Shown: positions 14,230 to 21,496 of the stretch, piece after piece | How the letters are laid out: every line of letters starts with the position of its first letter | How positions within the stretch are numbered: the stretch's first letter is position 1 | DNA from: an uncultured Oscillospiraceae bacterium | Lineage (GTDB): Bacteria; Bacillota; Clostridia; Oscillospirales; Ruminococcaceae | Direction: 5' to 3' | Assembly (NCBI GenBank): GCA_934457235.1 | Contig: CAKSHT010000022.1 | Location: 1 to 21,496 of the forward strand | DNA length: 21,496 nucleotides | Translations under genes and position numbers: made by a program | Notes under the pieces: model-generated | Seen by the model: only the letters and a program-made list of their open reading frames with translations | What the model was told of the DNA's origin: nothing | Database searches by the model: none

Positions 14230-14260
14230 CTGTGATTCCTCCTGAATGAGAATTATTATT

Positions 14261-14575
14261 TAGGCGTCACCGCACAATTAGCGGCTAACGCCTTTTCCCG
14301 CACGCTTGCTCGCATATTTCTGGTTTGGCGCAAAAATCATATGATTGCTCAACAGATTTGTTTCGTGTTGTGCCAAACTTGCATATTGCACAATTCGTCC
14401 TGGCACAAGGCGAAAGCCTTGCGTCGCTAGTTTTTGACTTGAAAGCGCTGCCGCTTCCGTCAACAACTCATCATTATACGATCTGACGAAAAATCAAGTT
14501 TGCCAATAAGCGAAGCATGATATTGGCAAAACTGACTGCGCAATCGCGCGACAATAATTATGCGGTGTAGCCCTA
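14261..14575. mobile_element. MITE-like element, copy 3 (315 bp, longest form)
   Basis: The ends are TAGGCGTCACCGCACAATTA and the complement of TAGGGCTACACCGCATAATTA. It shares the core modules with copies 1 and 2. It also carries the 38-bp palindrome (about 14497-14533) and an extra internal segment (about 14318-14480) that begins with a TTTGGC/GCCAAA palindrome. No transposase is present. It lies between the divIVA promoter and its RBS, in the 5' leader. Confidence 0.75.
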
Positions 14576-14579
14576 GGTG

Positions 14580-14603
14580 TGACGTAAAATTACCATTACG
14601 TCA
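14580..14603. other. 8-bp perfect inverted repeat downstream of the divIVA promoter
   Basis: TGACGTAA and TTACGTCA are separated by 8 nt. The repeat lies between the -10 box (14624-14629) and the MITE, at about +15 to +40 of the divIVA transcript. It could be an operator or a leader hairpin. Confidence 0.4.
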
Positions 14604-14623
14604 TGCTACACTACTATAGAAAC

Positions 14624-14652
14624 ATTATATCACAAAAAAATGAAATATACAA
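14624..14652 (-). promoter_or_regulatory. Promoter of the DivIVA-domain gene
   Basis: TTGTAT (14647-14652), 17 nt and TATAAT (14624-14629) on the minus strand. It is divergent from the ireB promoter. The leader is about 390 nt because of the MITE. Confidence 0.78.
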
Positions 14653-14785
14653 GTGTTTTAGCAAAATTTATATATCATGCAGGATATGCCGCCGGTTTTT
14701 TGTGAGAATATCCAAACAGGGGAAAACCGTTTTGTGAAAAGTATAGATTTTCTATGGTAATTATGACTAAACCATTGAAACATGG

Positions 14786-14814
14786 TTGTAATTTTCCCTG
14801 AAAACGTGTATAAT
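14786..14814 (+). promoter_or_regulatory. Promoter of ireB
   Basis: TTGTAA (14786-14791), 17 nt and TATAAT (14809-14814). The inverted repeat AACCAT/ATGGTT (14770-14787) overlaps the upstream edge of the -35 box. Confidence 0.82.
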
Positions 14815-14862
14815 CAGTATTGTAACCGATTTGTAATATTTGGACAAGGAAGGATTGATGTT

Positions 14863-15108
14863 ATGCACGACAAGACCATGACTTTTTCTGTACACGATGA
14901 CAGAGAAAACGAGATGAAGGAGATCCTTACTACTGTCTATGACGCGCTCAAGCAGAAGGGCTATAACCCCATAAATCAGCTCGTCGGCTACATTCTCTCT
15001 GAGGATCCTACATACATCACGACGTTCAACAACGCCCGTGGGCTTATCCGTCACATCGACCGTGACGAGCTTCTCCAGGTGCTGGTGAAGTCCTATCTGT
15101 CAGACTAA
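14863..15108 (+). CDS. ireB: IreB family regulatory phosphoprotein (UPF0297)
   Basis: The protein is 81 aa and close to the normal family length. The core [20 protein letters not shown] and [17 protein letters not shown], with [23 protein letters not shown], is diagnostic. IreB is a small cytoplasmic substrate of the Ser/Thr kinase IreK/PrkC that affects antimicrobial tolerance in enterococci; N-terminal Thr residues (here Thr5 and Thr7) are the phosphosites there. I chose ATG 14863 because AAGGAAGG lies 8 nt upstream and the conserved sequence begins right after; an extension to 14782 would run through the -10 box. In many Firmicutes the gene is followed by ruvX and a DUF1292 gene. Here a MATE exporter follows instead. 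Confidence 0.93.
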   Translation: MHDKTMTFSVHDDRENEMKEILTTVYDALKQKGYNPINQLVGYILSEDPTYITTFNNARGLIRHIDRDELLQVLVKSYLSD

Positions 15109-15130
15109 AAACAGAAAACGGAACACACGA

Positions 15131-15162
15131 CCCCACCCAAACAGTGGGGCTGTTTGCTGTTT
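15131..15162 (+). terminator. Weak terminator after ireB
   Basis: CCCCAC-CCAAACA-GTGGGG is a 6-bp stem followed by CTGTTTGCTGTTT. The T-tract is interrupted, so partial read-through into the MATE gene is likely. I see no separate good promoter for that gene. Confidence 0.55.
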
Positions 15163-15185
15163 ACAGACAAAAGGAACGGAAGAAC

Positions 15186-16547
15186 ATGACTTACACAAAG
15201 AAAATGACCGAAGGCAGCGAGCTTCGGCATATCATACTTTTCACGCTGCCGCTGTTTGCCGGAAACGTATTCCAGCAGCTCTACAACATCGTTGATTCCA
15301 TCATCGTCGGGAAGTTCCTTGGCTCCGACAAACTGGCGGCGGTGGGTACCACAGGCTCTCTGACGTACCTTTTCAGCACGCTGTGCATAGGACTTTCGGT
15401 CGGTGCCGGAATACTCATTTCACAGCGCTTCGGCGCGGGGCTTCACAAGGAAGTCAAGAAGCTGATAACCAACTCCGCGTACGTCATACTGGCGTTCGGC
15501 GCGCTTGTCACGGTGATCTCCGTGGCGTTCGCCGGGCTGCTGATGAAGATGATGAACACCCCGGACAACCTGCTCCAGGACGCTGCCAGCTACATGCGCG
15601 CCGCCTGCTCCGGAACTCTCTGCGTAGCTGCTTACAACTGGATTAACGCGGTCATGCGCTCCCTCGGAGATTCCCGCACGCCGCTGATATTTCTGGTAGT
15701 CGCGAGTCTGCTGAACGTCGGGCTGGATCTGCTGTTCGTCGTGGTATTCGGCTGGGGAGTTGTCGGCGCGGCGTATGCCACGGTGATATCCCAGGGTATC
15801 AGTGCGGCGGGAAGCATTATCGTGGGATTCCGCAGGAACCCTTATTTCAAGCTCAGCCGCGAGGACGCAAAACCCGCGTGGCAGGTCTGTGCCAAGTGTA
15901 TTTCCACCGGTGTACCGATAGCATTACAGAATGCTATGATCTCGGTGTCCATGATATTCCTCCAGCGTACCGCGAACGGATTCGGAGAGACGGTCATGGC
16001 GGCGTATACCGCTACGATGCGCGTTGAACAGCTCGTCCAGCAGCCGTTTGCCTCCATGAACGCGGCGGTATCCACCTTTGCGGGACAGAATATCGGCGCG
16101 GGACTGCAAAAGCGCGTTATCCGCGGATATCACCGCAGCATGCTGGTCACAGTTGGCTTTGCGCTGTTTATCATGGGAATATTTCTGGCGCTTGGCGACC
16201 AGATCGTCGGAATGTTCGTGGACGATCCGCAGGTAATTGAGATCGGCGGTCAGGCTCTGCGCCTGTCCTGCCTGTTCTATGTGGCTCTGGGCACTATCCA
16301 CACCACCCGCGGACTTCTCAACGGCGCCGGCGACGTGGTTTACGCGATGATAAACGGATTTGTGGAGGTTATCGGGCGTATCGGATTTGCGATAATCCTG
16401 GTGCATATTCCCGGAATGGGCTGGTGGGCAGTCTGGACGACGACCTGCCTTACCTGGGTGATAACCGCGCTTATGAGCCTTATCCGCTACTGGCAGGGTA
16501 AGTGGAAAGAAAAGTGCCGTCTTAATATGGAAAAAGCCGAAGCATAA
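15186..16547 (+). CDS. MATE family efflux transporter
   Basis: The protein is 453 aa and has about 12 hydrophobic segments in two halves. The N-terminus ILFTLPLFAGNVFQQLYNIV followed by DSIIVGKFLG is the classic MATE (MatE/NorM-DinF) start. GTLCVAAYNWINAVMRSLGD and the second-half AYTATMRVEQLVQQPFASMN are also family-typical. It would export drugs or metabolites using a Na+ or H+ gradient; the substrate is unknown. ATG 15186 is chosen because the conserved sequence begins there and GGAACGGAA precedes it; the earlier GTG at 15144 would overlap the hairpin after ireB. It may be partly cotranscribed with ireB. A copy of the long-hairpin element lies 7 nt after its stop. Confidence 0.92.
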   Translation: MTYTKKMTEGSELRHIILFTLPLFAGNVFQQLYNIVDSIIVGKFLGSDKLAAVGTTGSLTYLFSTLCIGLSVGAGILISQRFGAGLHKEVKKLITNSAYVILAFGALVTVISVAFAGLLMKMMNTPDNLLQDAASYMRAACSGTLCVAAYNWINAVMRSLGDSRTPLIFLVVASLLNVGLDLLFVVVFGWGVVGAAYATVISQGISAAGSIIVGFRRNPYFKLSREDAKPAWQVCAKCISTGVPIALQNAMISVSMIFLQRTANGFGETVMAAYTATMRVEQLVQQPFASMNAAVSTFAGQNIGAGLQKRVIRGYHRSMLVTVGFALFIMGIFLALGDQIVGMFVDDPQVIEIGGQALRLSCLFYVALGTIHTTRGLLNGAGDVVYAMINGFVEVIGRIGFAIILVHIPGMGWWAVWTTTCLTWVITALMSLIRYWQGKWKEKCRLNMEKAEA

Positions 16548-16554
16548 CGAATTG

Positions 16555-16657
16555 AGGCTGTCGATAAAGGCACATCTGCTTCGTCAATGGCTGTTCGGCA
16601 GGCACAAAGCCTAGCCGAACAGCCATTTTCTAGCATCTGTACCTTTCTCGGCAGCCT
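16555..16657. repeat. Long-hairpin palindromic element, copy 2
   Basis: This is the partner of 1148-1252, with the same orientation on the plus strand and roughly 80 percent shared sequence. Conserved parts are AGGCTGTCGATAAAGG, CTGTTCGGCAGGCA, AAAGCCTAGCCGAACAG and CTAGCATCTG, ending ACCTTTCTCGGCAGCCTGGG. The outer ACA/TGT pair and inner ATGG/CCAT pair replace GCA/TGC and GTT/AAC of copy 1 while keeping pairing. It lies between the MATE stop and a true terminator, so it would be part of the MATE 3' UTR. Confidence 0.68.
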
Positions 16658-16685
16658 GGGACGGTTAATTTATTACTAAGCTGAG

Positions 16686-16716
16686 GGGCTGTCTACGGAC
16701 AGCCCATTAGTTTTTG
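16686..16716 (+). terminator. Intrinsic terminator after MATE gene and palindromic element
   Basis: GGGCTGTC-TACG-GACAGCCC is a perfect 8-bp stem with a stable UNCG-type loop. It is followed by ATTAGTTTTTG. Confidence 0.88.
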
Positions 16717-16728
16717 TAAATAAAGCTA

Positions 16729-16757
16729 TTGACTATTGAAGTGAACTGTGATATAAT
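16729..16757 (+). promoter_or_regulatory. Promoter of the BceRS-like two-component operon
   Basis: TTGACT (16729-16734), 17 nt and TATAAT (16752-16757). Confidence 0.88.
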
Positions 16758-16791
16758 ACAGATAATACAGTTTGAGAAATGAGGTACAGAC

Positions 16792-17463
16792 ATGTACAGA
16801 ATTTATATCGCAGAGGACGACGAGGGCATAGCACGGTCGGTGAGCAAGGGACTTTCGGGGTGGGAGCTTGACGTAAGGTGTGCGTCGGATTTCCGGCATA
16901 TAACCGACGAAATCGCGGAGTATCAGCCGCACCTGGTACTGATGGACATAACCCTGCCGTTCTATAACGGGCTTTACTGGTGCGGGGAGCTGCGCAAGAC
17001 GAGCAGCGTTCCGGTGATGTTCATATCCTCCGCGAGCGACAACATGAACATAATAATGGCGATGAACATGGGCGGCGACGATTTCATTTCAAAGCCGTTC
17101 GACATGCCGGTTCTAACCGCGAAGATACAGGCAATGCTGCGCAGGACGTACGATTTTGCTCAACAGGTGGGAGTCATCGAGCACCGCGGCGCCCGGCTGA
17201 ATACTGCGGAAGCCGCGCTGTATGCCGGAGGAAGCCGGATAGATCTCACGAAGAACGAATACCGGATCCTGCAATCGCTGATGGAGAGCAAGGGGAAGAT
17301 AGTCAGCCGCGAAAAGCTTATGAACCGTCTGTGGGAGACCGACTGCTTCGTTGACGAGAACACTCTGACGGTGAATGTCGCAAGGCTGCGCAAAAAGCTG
17401 GACGGCGCGGGACTTAACGGGTTCATCACAACGAAGGTCGGCATGGGGTACATCGTGGAATGA
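16792..17463 (+). CDS. OmpR-family response regulator (BceR-like)
   Basis: The protein is 223 aa. The receiver domain (1-115) has the acidic pair in IAEDDEGI, phospho-acceptor Asp52 in LMDITLPF and Lys101 in ISKPFD. The winged-helix DNA-binding domain (about 130-223) has LTKNEYRILQSLMESKGKIV and TVNVARLRKKLDGAG. The layout resembles regulators of antimicrobial-peptide detoxification modules (BceR, GraR, VirR). GAGG lies 7 nt before the ATG. It overlaps the kinase gene by 4 nt (ATGA) and shares its promoter. No BceAB-type ABC transporter follows, so targets lie elsewhere or the system has another role. Confidence 0.92.
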   Translation: MYRIYIAEDDEGIARSVSKGLSGWELDVRCASDFRHITDEIAEYQPHLVLMDITLPFYNGLYWCGELRKTSSVPVMFISSASDNMNIIMAMNMGGDDFISKPFDMPVLTAKIQAMLRRTYDFAQQVGVIEHRGARLNTAEAALYAGGSRIDLTKNEYRILQSLMESKGKIVSREKLMNRLWETDCFVDENTLTVNVARLRKKLDGAGLNGFITTKVGMGYIVE

Positions 17464-18434
17464 AGAATTATCTGTGGTGCAGGCGCCGCGTTATATCGGC
17501 GTTCCTGCTGTTCGCGGCGGTGTTCACGGTGGTCTTTGTGCTCGGCGGGATACCGCTTGGCGCCGTCGGCTATGCGGCGGTGATATGCGCTGTCCTGGGC
17601 ATTGTCTACGGAGTTTATGATTATATGAAATTCCGGAGCAGGCAGGACACGCTTGAAAAGCTGGTAAATGACATAACCGTCAGCTGCGACGGGCTTCCGG
17701 AGCCGGAAAGTTCCATCGAATCCGGGTACGCAGAGCTTATCCGGATTCTTTTCAGAAGCCGCGCGGAATTGCAGGCGCACTATGAGGGAAGCATTGCGGA
17801 TATGAGCGACTACTACACGATGTGGGCGCATCAGATAAAAACTCCGATAGCCTCCATGCGGCTTGCCCTCGCCGAGCAGGACACCCCCGAAAGCCGGGAG
17901 CTTTCTGTGGAGCTTCAGCGCATATCGCAGTATGTGGATATGGTGCTCTGCTATGTACGTCTGGAGAGCGGCGGGGACTATGTTTTCAGAGAGTGTGATC
18001 TTGACAGCATCGTCCGCCGGGCAGTGAAGAGCTTTTCCGGACAGTTCATACGCAAGCGCCTTTCGCTGAGCTACGAGCCGTTTGATCACGCCGTACTCAC
18101 GGACGAAAAGTGGCTGCTGTTCGTGGTGGAGCAGGTACTTTCAAATGCCGTGAAGTACACTAGATCCGGTGGCATAGCGATAACCCTGGAAAACGAAGTG
18201 CTGAAGATCAGCGACACCGGTATCGGCATAGCTCCGGAGGATCTTCCCAGGGTGTTCGAAAAGGGCTACACCGGCTGCAACGGCAGGACGGATATGAAAG
18301 CGAGCGGCATAGGGCTTTATCTTTGCAGCAGGATATGTAAAGCATTAGGTCATGCCATCAGCCTGGATAGTAAGGAGCATGGCACGGTGGTTTCGATAGA
18401 CCTGTCCAGGAAGCGCGTGGACACGCGGGAATAA
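17460..18434 (+). CDS. Intramembrane-sensing histidine kinase (BceS-like)
   Basis: The protein is 324 aa. Two hydrophobic segments near 11-30 and 32-52 are joined by a very short loop, so there is no extracellular sensor domain. The H box YYTMWAHQIKTPIASMRL puts phospho-acceptor His at residue 124. The N box is EQVLSNAVKYTRSGG, then DTGIGIAPEDL and ASGIGLYLCSRI for the ATP-binding lid. These features match BceS/GraS kinases, which sense the flux of a partner ABC transporter in the membrane. That transporter is absent here. It is translationally coupled to the regulator gene. Confidence 0.92.
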   Translation: MKNYLWCRRRVISAFLLFAAVFTVVFVLGGIPLGAVGYAAVICAVLGIVYGVYDYMKFRSRQDTLEKLVNDITVSCDGLPEPESSIESGYAELIRILFRSRAELQAHYEGSIADMSDYYTMWAHQIKTPIASMRLALAEQDTPESRELSVELQRISQYVDMVLCYVRLESGGDYVFRECDLDSIVRRAVKSFSGQFIRKRLSLSYEPFDHAVLTDEKWLLFVVEQVLSNAVKYTRSGGIAITLENEVLKISDTGIGIAPEDLPRVFEKGYTGCNGRTDMKASGIGLYLCSRICKALGHAISLDSKEHGTVVSIDLSRKRVDTRE

Positions 18435-18441
18435 AAAACAG

Positions 18442-18470
18442 CGGTCGGACTATAACATCCGGCCGTTCTT
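18442..18470. terminator. Bidirectional terminator between convergent two-component genes
   Basis: CGGTCGGA-CTATAACA-TCCGGCCG is an 8-bp stem with one G-T pair. It is followed by TTCTTTC on plus and CTGTTTTTTATT on minus. Confidence 0.82.
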
Positions 18471-19196
18471 TCATATTGTTTCCTGTGCAAGCTGCTCCGG
18501 AGATGGCATTCTGTAGCCGATTCCGTTTTCAGTGATTATGTATCGCGGGTGAGCCGGGTCCTTTTCTATCTTCCGGCGTATATTCGCCATATTCACGCGG
18601 AGTATCTGGTTATTTCCGGTGGAGTTAGGTCCCCACAGCCTTGTGAGCAGCTTGTCATATGGCATTATGTGTCCGATATTCTGGGATAGCTGCGCCACGA
18701 TACGGTATTCGTTCTGGGTCAGCTCCACAGGTTCACCGTTTATGGATATTGTATGGTTTTCCAGGTCTACCTCCATATCCCCGACCTTTATCAGTTCATC
18801 GCGGTGCAGGCTGGACTGATTCAGACAGCGCATGTGGCGCAGCGCAACGCGTATCCGTGCTATAAGCTCGTTGTTCTGGGGCGGCTTCTCGATATAATCA
18901 TCGGCTCCCGTTTCCAGCGCCTTGACCTTTTCCTCTTCTGATTTCCGTGCAGACACCACGATCACAGGTATCGCCGACCAGCAGCGCAGGCTCTCAAGCA
19001 CTGCCATTCCGTCCATATCCGGCAGACCGAGGTCAAGAAGGATAAGATCCGGACAGTGTGACTTTGCCATTTGCAGAGTATCATGCCCGGTAGCCGCGTG
19101 TATCATCTCGTAATCGTTCATTTCAAGCACAGCAGCGATCTGAAGTTTGATGCTTTCGTCATCTTCTGCCAGAAGTACTTTGTAGCGAAATTCCAT
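18471..19196 (-). CDS. KdpE-like OmpR-family response regulator
   Basis: The protein is 241 aa from ATG 19196, with AGGAGA 9 nt upstream; a TTG extension to 19226 is rejected. The receiver has LLAEDDESI, phospho-acceptor Asp55 within ILLDLGLPDMDG, then LRCWSAIPVIVVSAR and Lys104. This DLGLPDxDG...LRxWSxxPVIVxSAR pattern is characteristic of KdpE. The DNA-binding domain has LTQNEYRIVAQLSQNIGHIM and LRVNMANIRRKIEKDP. KdpE normally pairs with the kinase KdpD to control the K+ pump KdpFABC. Neither kdpD nor kdpABC lies in the window, so the partner may be distant or reached beyond a rearrangement. Confidence 0.88.
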   Translation of the reverse strand: MEFRYKVLLAEDDESIKLQIAAVLEMNDYEMIHAATGHDTLQMAKSHCPDLILLDLGLPDMDGMAVLESLRCWSAIPVIVVSARKSEEEKVKALETGADDYIEKPPQNNELIARIRVALRHMRCLNQSSLHRDELIKVGDMEVDLENHTISINGEPVELTQNEYRIVAQLSQNIGHIMPYDKLLTRLWGPNSTGNNQILRVNMANIRRKIEKDPAHPRYIITENGIGYRMPSPEQLAQETI

Positions 19197-19289
19197 GGTG
19201 TGACATCTCCTAATAGCTTTTAACAAATGCTAATATTATTGTATCACAATTCGTTGGCTGTGTGCATAAATATTCTGTTAAGAATGATG

Positions 19290-19323
19290 TTATTACACAC
19301 AATATGTGAATTGTGTGTAATAA
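19290..19323. repeat. Perfect 14-bp palindrome in the divergent intergenic region
   Basis: TTATTACACACAAT and ATTGTGTGTAATAA are exact inverted repeats separated by ATGTGA. The region lies between the KdpE-like gene (minus) and the AGCS symporter gene (plus), about 65 nt upstream of the latter. No T-run follows, so it looks like a strong operator or cruciform rather than a terminator. I see no convincing sigma-A promoter for either gene in 19197-19388; the best is a TACAAT -10 for the KdpE-like gene. Confidence 0.7.
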
Positions 19324-19388
19324 AATGCGTCATAAACTCGTCCGGGCGATAATAAGAATGAGCATAAGCTTTGTCCGGGGGTGTGCTG

Positions 19389-21053
19389 ATGGATATCATC
19401 AATATTATGATCAATGGGGTGAATGGCGTGCTCTGGGGCGCGCCGATGCTGGTACTGATGCTGTTTTCCGGGGCGTATTTTTCGGTGCGCACCGGATTTT
19501 TTCAGGTGCGCCACATAGGAAAATGGCTGCGGTGCACGGTGTTCTCAAAGTCCCGCGGGAGCAGCGCAGAAGGCTCAGTAACGCCGTTCCAGGCGATGTC
19601 GTCGGCGCTTGCCGCTACTTTAGGCACTGGAAACATCGCCGGAGTTGCCGCGGCGTTAGTCACCGGAGGCGCCGGAGCGGTGTTCTGGATGTGGGTATCC
19701 GCAGTTCTCGGAATGATGACAGGATACGCTGAGAATCTGCTCGGATGCCTTTACCGCCGGAAAAACACGGACGGAAGCTGGCAGGGCGGCGCAATGATGT
19801 ACATTCGCGGCGGACTGTCCGAAAAATGCTTCACAAAGCGCCTGGGAAAGCCGCTGGCGGCGGTTTTCGCCGGAGCGTGCGTGCTTTCTGCATTCGGCAT
19901 GGGCAATATCGTGCAGATGAACTGCGCAGCACAGGCGATAAACGCGGGCTTCGGAGTTCCGGGGACAGTCACCGGGGTGGTTCTCGCCGGAATTACCGGA
20001 GCGGCGTTCTTCTGCGGAAAAGGGAAGAGCGGTGCACAGCGTACGGCGGCGGTGACGTCACGCGTGGTTCCGGTGATGTCGGCACTTTATATCGCGGCGG
20101 CGGTGTATATGATCGCTGTGAACATCACGCGTATTCCGGAGGTCATGGGACTGATATTCCGCAGTGCGTTCGGGCTTGAGGCTGCGGCGGGCGGAGTAAG
20201 CGGGTATATGGTCAGGCAGGCGGTAAGCATGGGATTCCGCCGGGGAGTTTTCTCGAATGAAGCGGGGCTTGGCTCATCGGTTGCGGCACATGCGGCTTCG
20301 GATGTCACGGAGCCTTGCGTGCAGGGCATGTGGAGCATTTTTGAGGTGTTCTTCGATACGATAGTTATGTGCTCCATGACCGCATTCGTGCTCCTTGCAA
20401 GTCCGTGCCGTGAGCTTCCGGCACATGAGGTGTTCCGTAACATAACGACCCAGCCGCAGTATTTCAGACTCACGGACGCTGAGGGACTGATAACCTCCGG
20501 TGCTCCGCTGCTCACCACAGGCACAGGGGAGCGCACCGTCATGCGTACCGCTTCCGGGGAAGAATTCACCGTGCGTATCTCCGGCGGCGGAATCACCTGC
20601 ACTAACGTCATGAAAGTCACCGGAGTACAGTCCCGGAGCGCCGGCGGGGAACTTCTGTGGGAGGACGGAGCGCCGGTGATACGCGATATCCGCCTGGAGG
20701 AAGTGACCGGCGCGGAGCTTATGACTGTCGCGTTTTCGTCGGTGTTCGGCGGCGCGGCTGGGAAGCTGCTCTCGGCGGCGGTGGCGCTTTTCGCATTCAC
20801 AACGGTCATCGGCTGGGGGAGCTTCGGCTCTCAGGCGGCGGAGTACCTCGCGGGAACCCGTGCAGTACTGCCGTTCCGGCTGGTATACACGGCACTTGCA
20901 GCCGTCGGCGGAGTTATCGACCTTTCGGCGGCGTGGGGCATCGCGGACATGTTCAACGGCGTGATGGCTGCGGTCAACCTCCCGGTGATCCTGGTGCTTT
21001 CCGGAACAGTTTTCCGGGAAACGCGGCGGTATCTTTCTCAGGAGCGCGGGTAG
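19389..21053 (+). CDS. Alanine/glycine:cation symporter (AGCS) with extra polar domain
   Basis: The protein is 554 aa. Family signatures are ATLGTGNIAGVAAALVTGG, AENLLGCLYRRKN and MGFRRGVFSNEAGLGSSVAAH, with FAFTTVIGWGSFGSQAAEYL near the end. It would take up alanine or glycine with Na+ or H+. Most AGCS proteins are roughly 450-490 aa. The excess is a soluble, strand-rich insert (about residues 339-440, nucleotides 20403-20706) between the TM ending TAFVLLAS and the conserved TGAELMTVAFSSVFG. ATG 19389 with GGGGGTG 5 nt upstream is chosen over a TTG at 19371. It ends exactly where the convergent AlkD-like gene's stop begins. Confidence 0.9.
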   Translation: MDIINIMINGVNGVLWGAPMLVLMLFSGAYFSVRTGFFQVRHIGKWLRCTVFSKSRGSSAEGSVTPFQAMSSALAATLGTGNIAGVAAALVTGGAGAVFWMWVSAVLGMMTGYAENLLGCLYRRKNTDGSWQGGAMMYIRGGLSEKCFTKRLGKPLAAVFAGACVLSAFGMGNIVQMNCAAQAINAGFGVPGTVTGVVLAGITGAAFFCGKGKSGAQRTAAVTSRVVPVMSALYIAAAVYMIAVNITRIPEVMGLIFRSAFGLEAAAGGVSGYMVRQAVSMGFRRGVFSNEAGLGSSVAAHAASDVTEPCVQGMWSIFEVFFDTIVMCSMTAFVLLASPCRELPAHEVFRNITTQPQYFRLTDAEGLITSGAPLLTTGTGERTVMRTASGEEFTVRISGGGITCTNVMKVTGVQSRSAGGELLWEDGAPVIRDIRLEEVTGAELMTVAFSSVFGGAAGKLLSAAVALFAFTTVIGWGSFGSQAAEYLAGTRAVLPFRLVYTALAAVGGVIDLSAAWGIADMFNGVMAAVNLPVILVLSGTVFRETRRYLSQERG

Positions 21054-21496
21054 CTATCTCAGCATGCGCAGGTACATTTTCTGTTCGTCGGTTATGCGGA
21101 AGCTCTCGATGGATTTCTGTATTGCGCGGCGGTGGGTCGCGGGGTCAAGGCGGCGCTGCTCGATGTACGGGATCACGGCGTCGTAATGCTTGGCAAGGGC
21201 GGTCGCGAAATACCACGCGACCATCATGCTGACGTAATATTCATCGCATTTCACGGCGGATACCATTTCAAGGTACTCCGCGTCAAAATTATCGTCCAGA
21301 TAGAAATTCATCAGACAGCCAACGGCGTATCTTACCGTATAAGTTCTGCCGGAGCTGAGCCAGCGGCGGATATGCGGCAGAAGCTCCGCCGTGTGCTTCC
21401 TGAACAGCTTCACGGTCATTATATCGGTAGCCGCCCAGTTGTCCGCATACGGCAGGAATTCGTCCAGGCGGGAGATACAGCCGCTGAAATCGGTCA
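21054..21496 (-). CDS. DNA alkylation repair protein, AlkD-like (partial, 5' end outside window)
   Basis: The frame is open from the edge and reads on from the internal ATG at 21419 (upstream residues TDFSGCISRLDEFLPYADNW, then AATDIMTVKLF). The 147 residues seen are the C-terminal part. They contain WLSSGRTYTVRYAVGCLMNF, KCDEYYVSMMVAWYFATALA and AIQKSIESFRITDEQKMYL. These match the HEAT-like repeats of the DNA alkylation repair enzyme family, where the DEYYV and W positions line the DNA-binding cleft. A glycosylase role is inferred. The stop TAG abuts the AGCS stop with no gap and no terminator between. Confidence 0.88.
   Translation of the reverse strand, partial: TDFSGCISRLDEFLPYADNWAATDIMTVKLFRKHTAELLPHIRRWLSSGRTYTVRYAVGCLMNFYLDDNFDAEYLEMVSAVKCDEYYVSMMVAWYFATALAKHYDAVIPYIEQRRLDPATHRRAIQKSIESFRITDEQKMYLRMLR

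Noticed and set aside
13469..14245. 258-codon plus-strand frame opposite the DivIVA-domain gene
   Set aside because: It is antisense to the coiled-coil region, and its Ser/Ala-rich translation mirrors Glu/Ala codons.
14782..14862. N-terminal extension of IreB
   Set aside because: It would begin upstream of the -10 box. The family's normal length and the RBS support ATG 14863.

Overview
The window looks like the chromosome of a Gram-positive gut Clostridia member, most likely Ruminococcus-like (Oscillospiraceae). The reasons are a SigH-type sigma factor, IreB, a DivIVA-family coiled-coil protein, a BceS-type kinase, AGCS and MATE transporters, a GH127 arabinofuranosidase, a serpin, and many near-consensus TTGACA-17-TATAAT promoters. 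This is inferred from protein content; no 16S or other marker gene is present. I see no prophage, CRISPR array or defence island.

Layout. 1-969 (-) is the 5' part of a GH127-type beta-L-arabinofuranosidase. 970-1328 holds its promoter and a composite palindromic locus. 1329-3239 (-) is a lipoprotein with a Pro/Asp/Gly-rich insert and a beta-helix-like region. 3689-7322 (-) is a tight five-gene operon (HAD phosphatase, ArsC/Spx-like protein, CNNM/CorC membrane protein, a stand-alone FakA-like domain, a degenerate HMGL-like barrel) with its own promoter and terminator. 7522-7711 (-) is a tRNA-Thr/tRNA-Tyr operon with a consensus promoter and tandem terminators. 7896-8870 (-) is a DRE-TIM aldolase, and 9113-10459 (+) an exported serpin. 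10720-11651 (-) carries a zinc-ribbon protein and a SigH-like sigma factor, with a tRNA-like sequence between them. 11997-14229 (-) holds an orphan fumarase/tartrate dehydratase beta subunit and a large DivIVA-domain protein. 14863-16547 (+) encodes IreB and a MATE exporter. 16792-18434 (+) is a BceRS-like two-component system without its ABC transporter. 18471-19196 (-) is a KdpE-like regulator without KdpD. 19389-21053 (+) is an AGCS amino-acid symporter with an extra polar domain, and 21054-21496 (-) is a partial AlkD-like protein.

Two repeat families stand out. The first is a MITE-like element with terminal inverted repeats close to TTAAGGCAAYACCGCACAA, present in three modular copies (3426-3640, 11820-12000, 14261-14575). 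One copy supplies a stop codon and another sits in the divIVA leader. The second is a roughly 104-nt long-hairpin element in two copies (1148-1252 and 16555-16657) that show compensatory base changes. It is the best candidate here for an undescribed structured RNA or repeat. I found no clearly novel multi-gene system. The unusual items are the hairpin element, the MITE insertions at gene boundaries, the tRNA-like leader, the serpin, and the stand-alone or degenerate domains in the five-gene operon.
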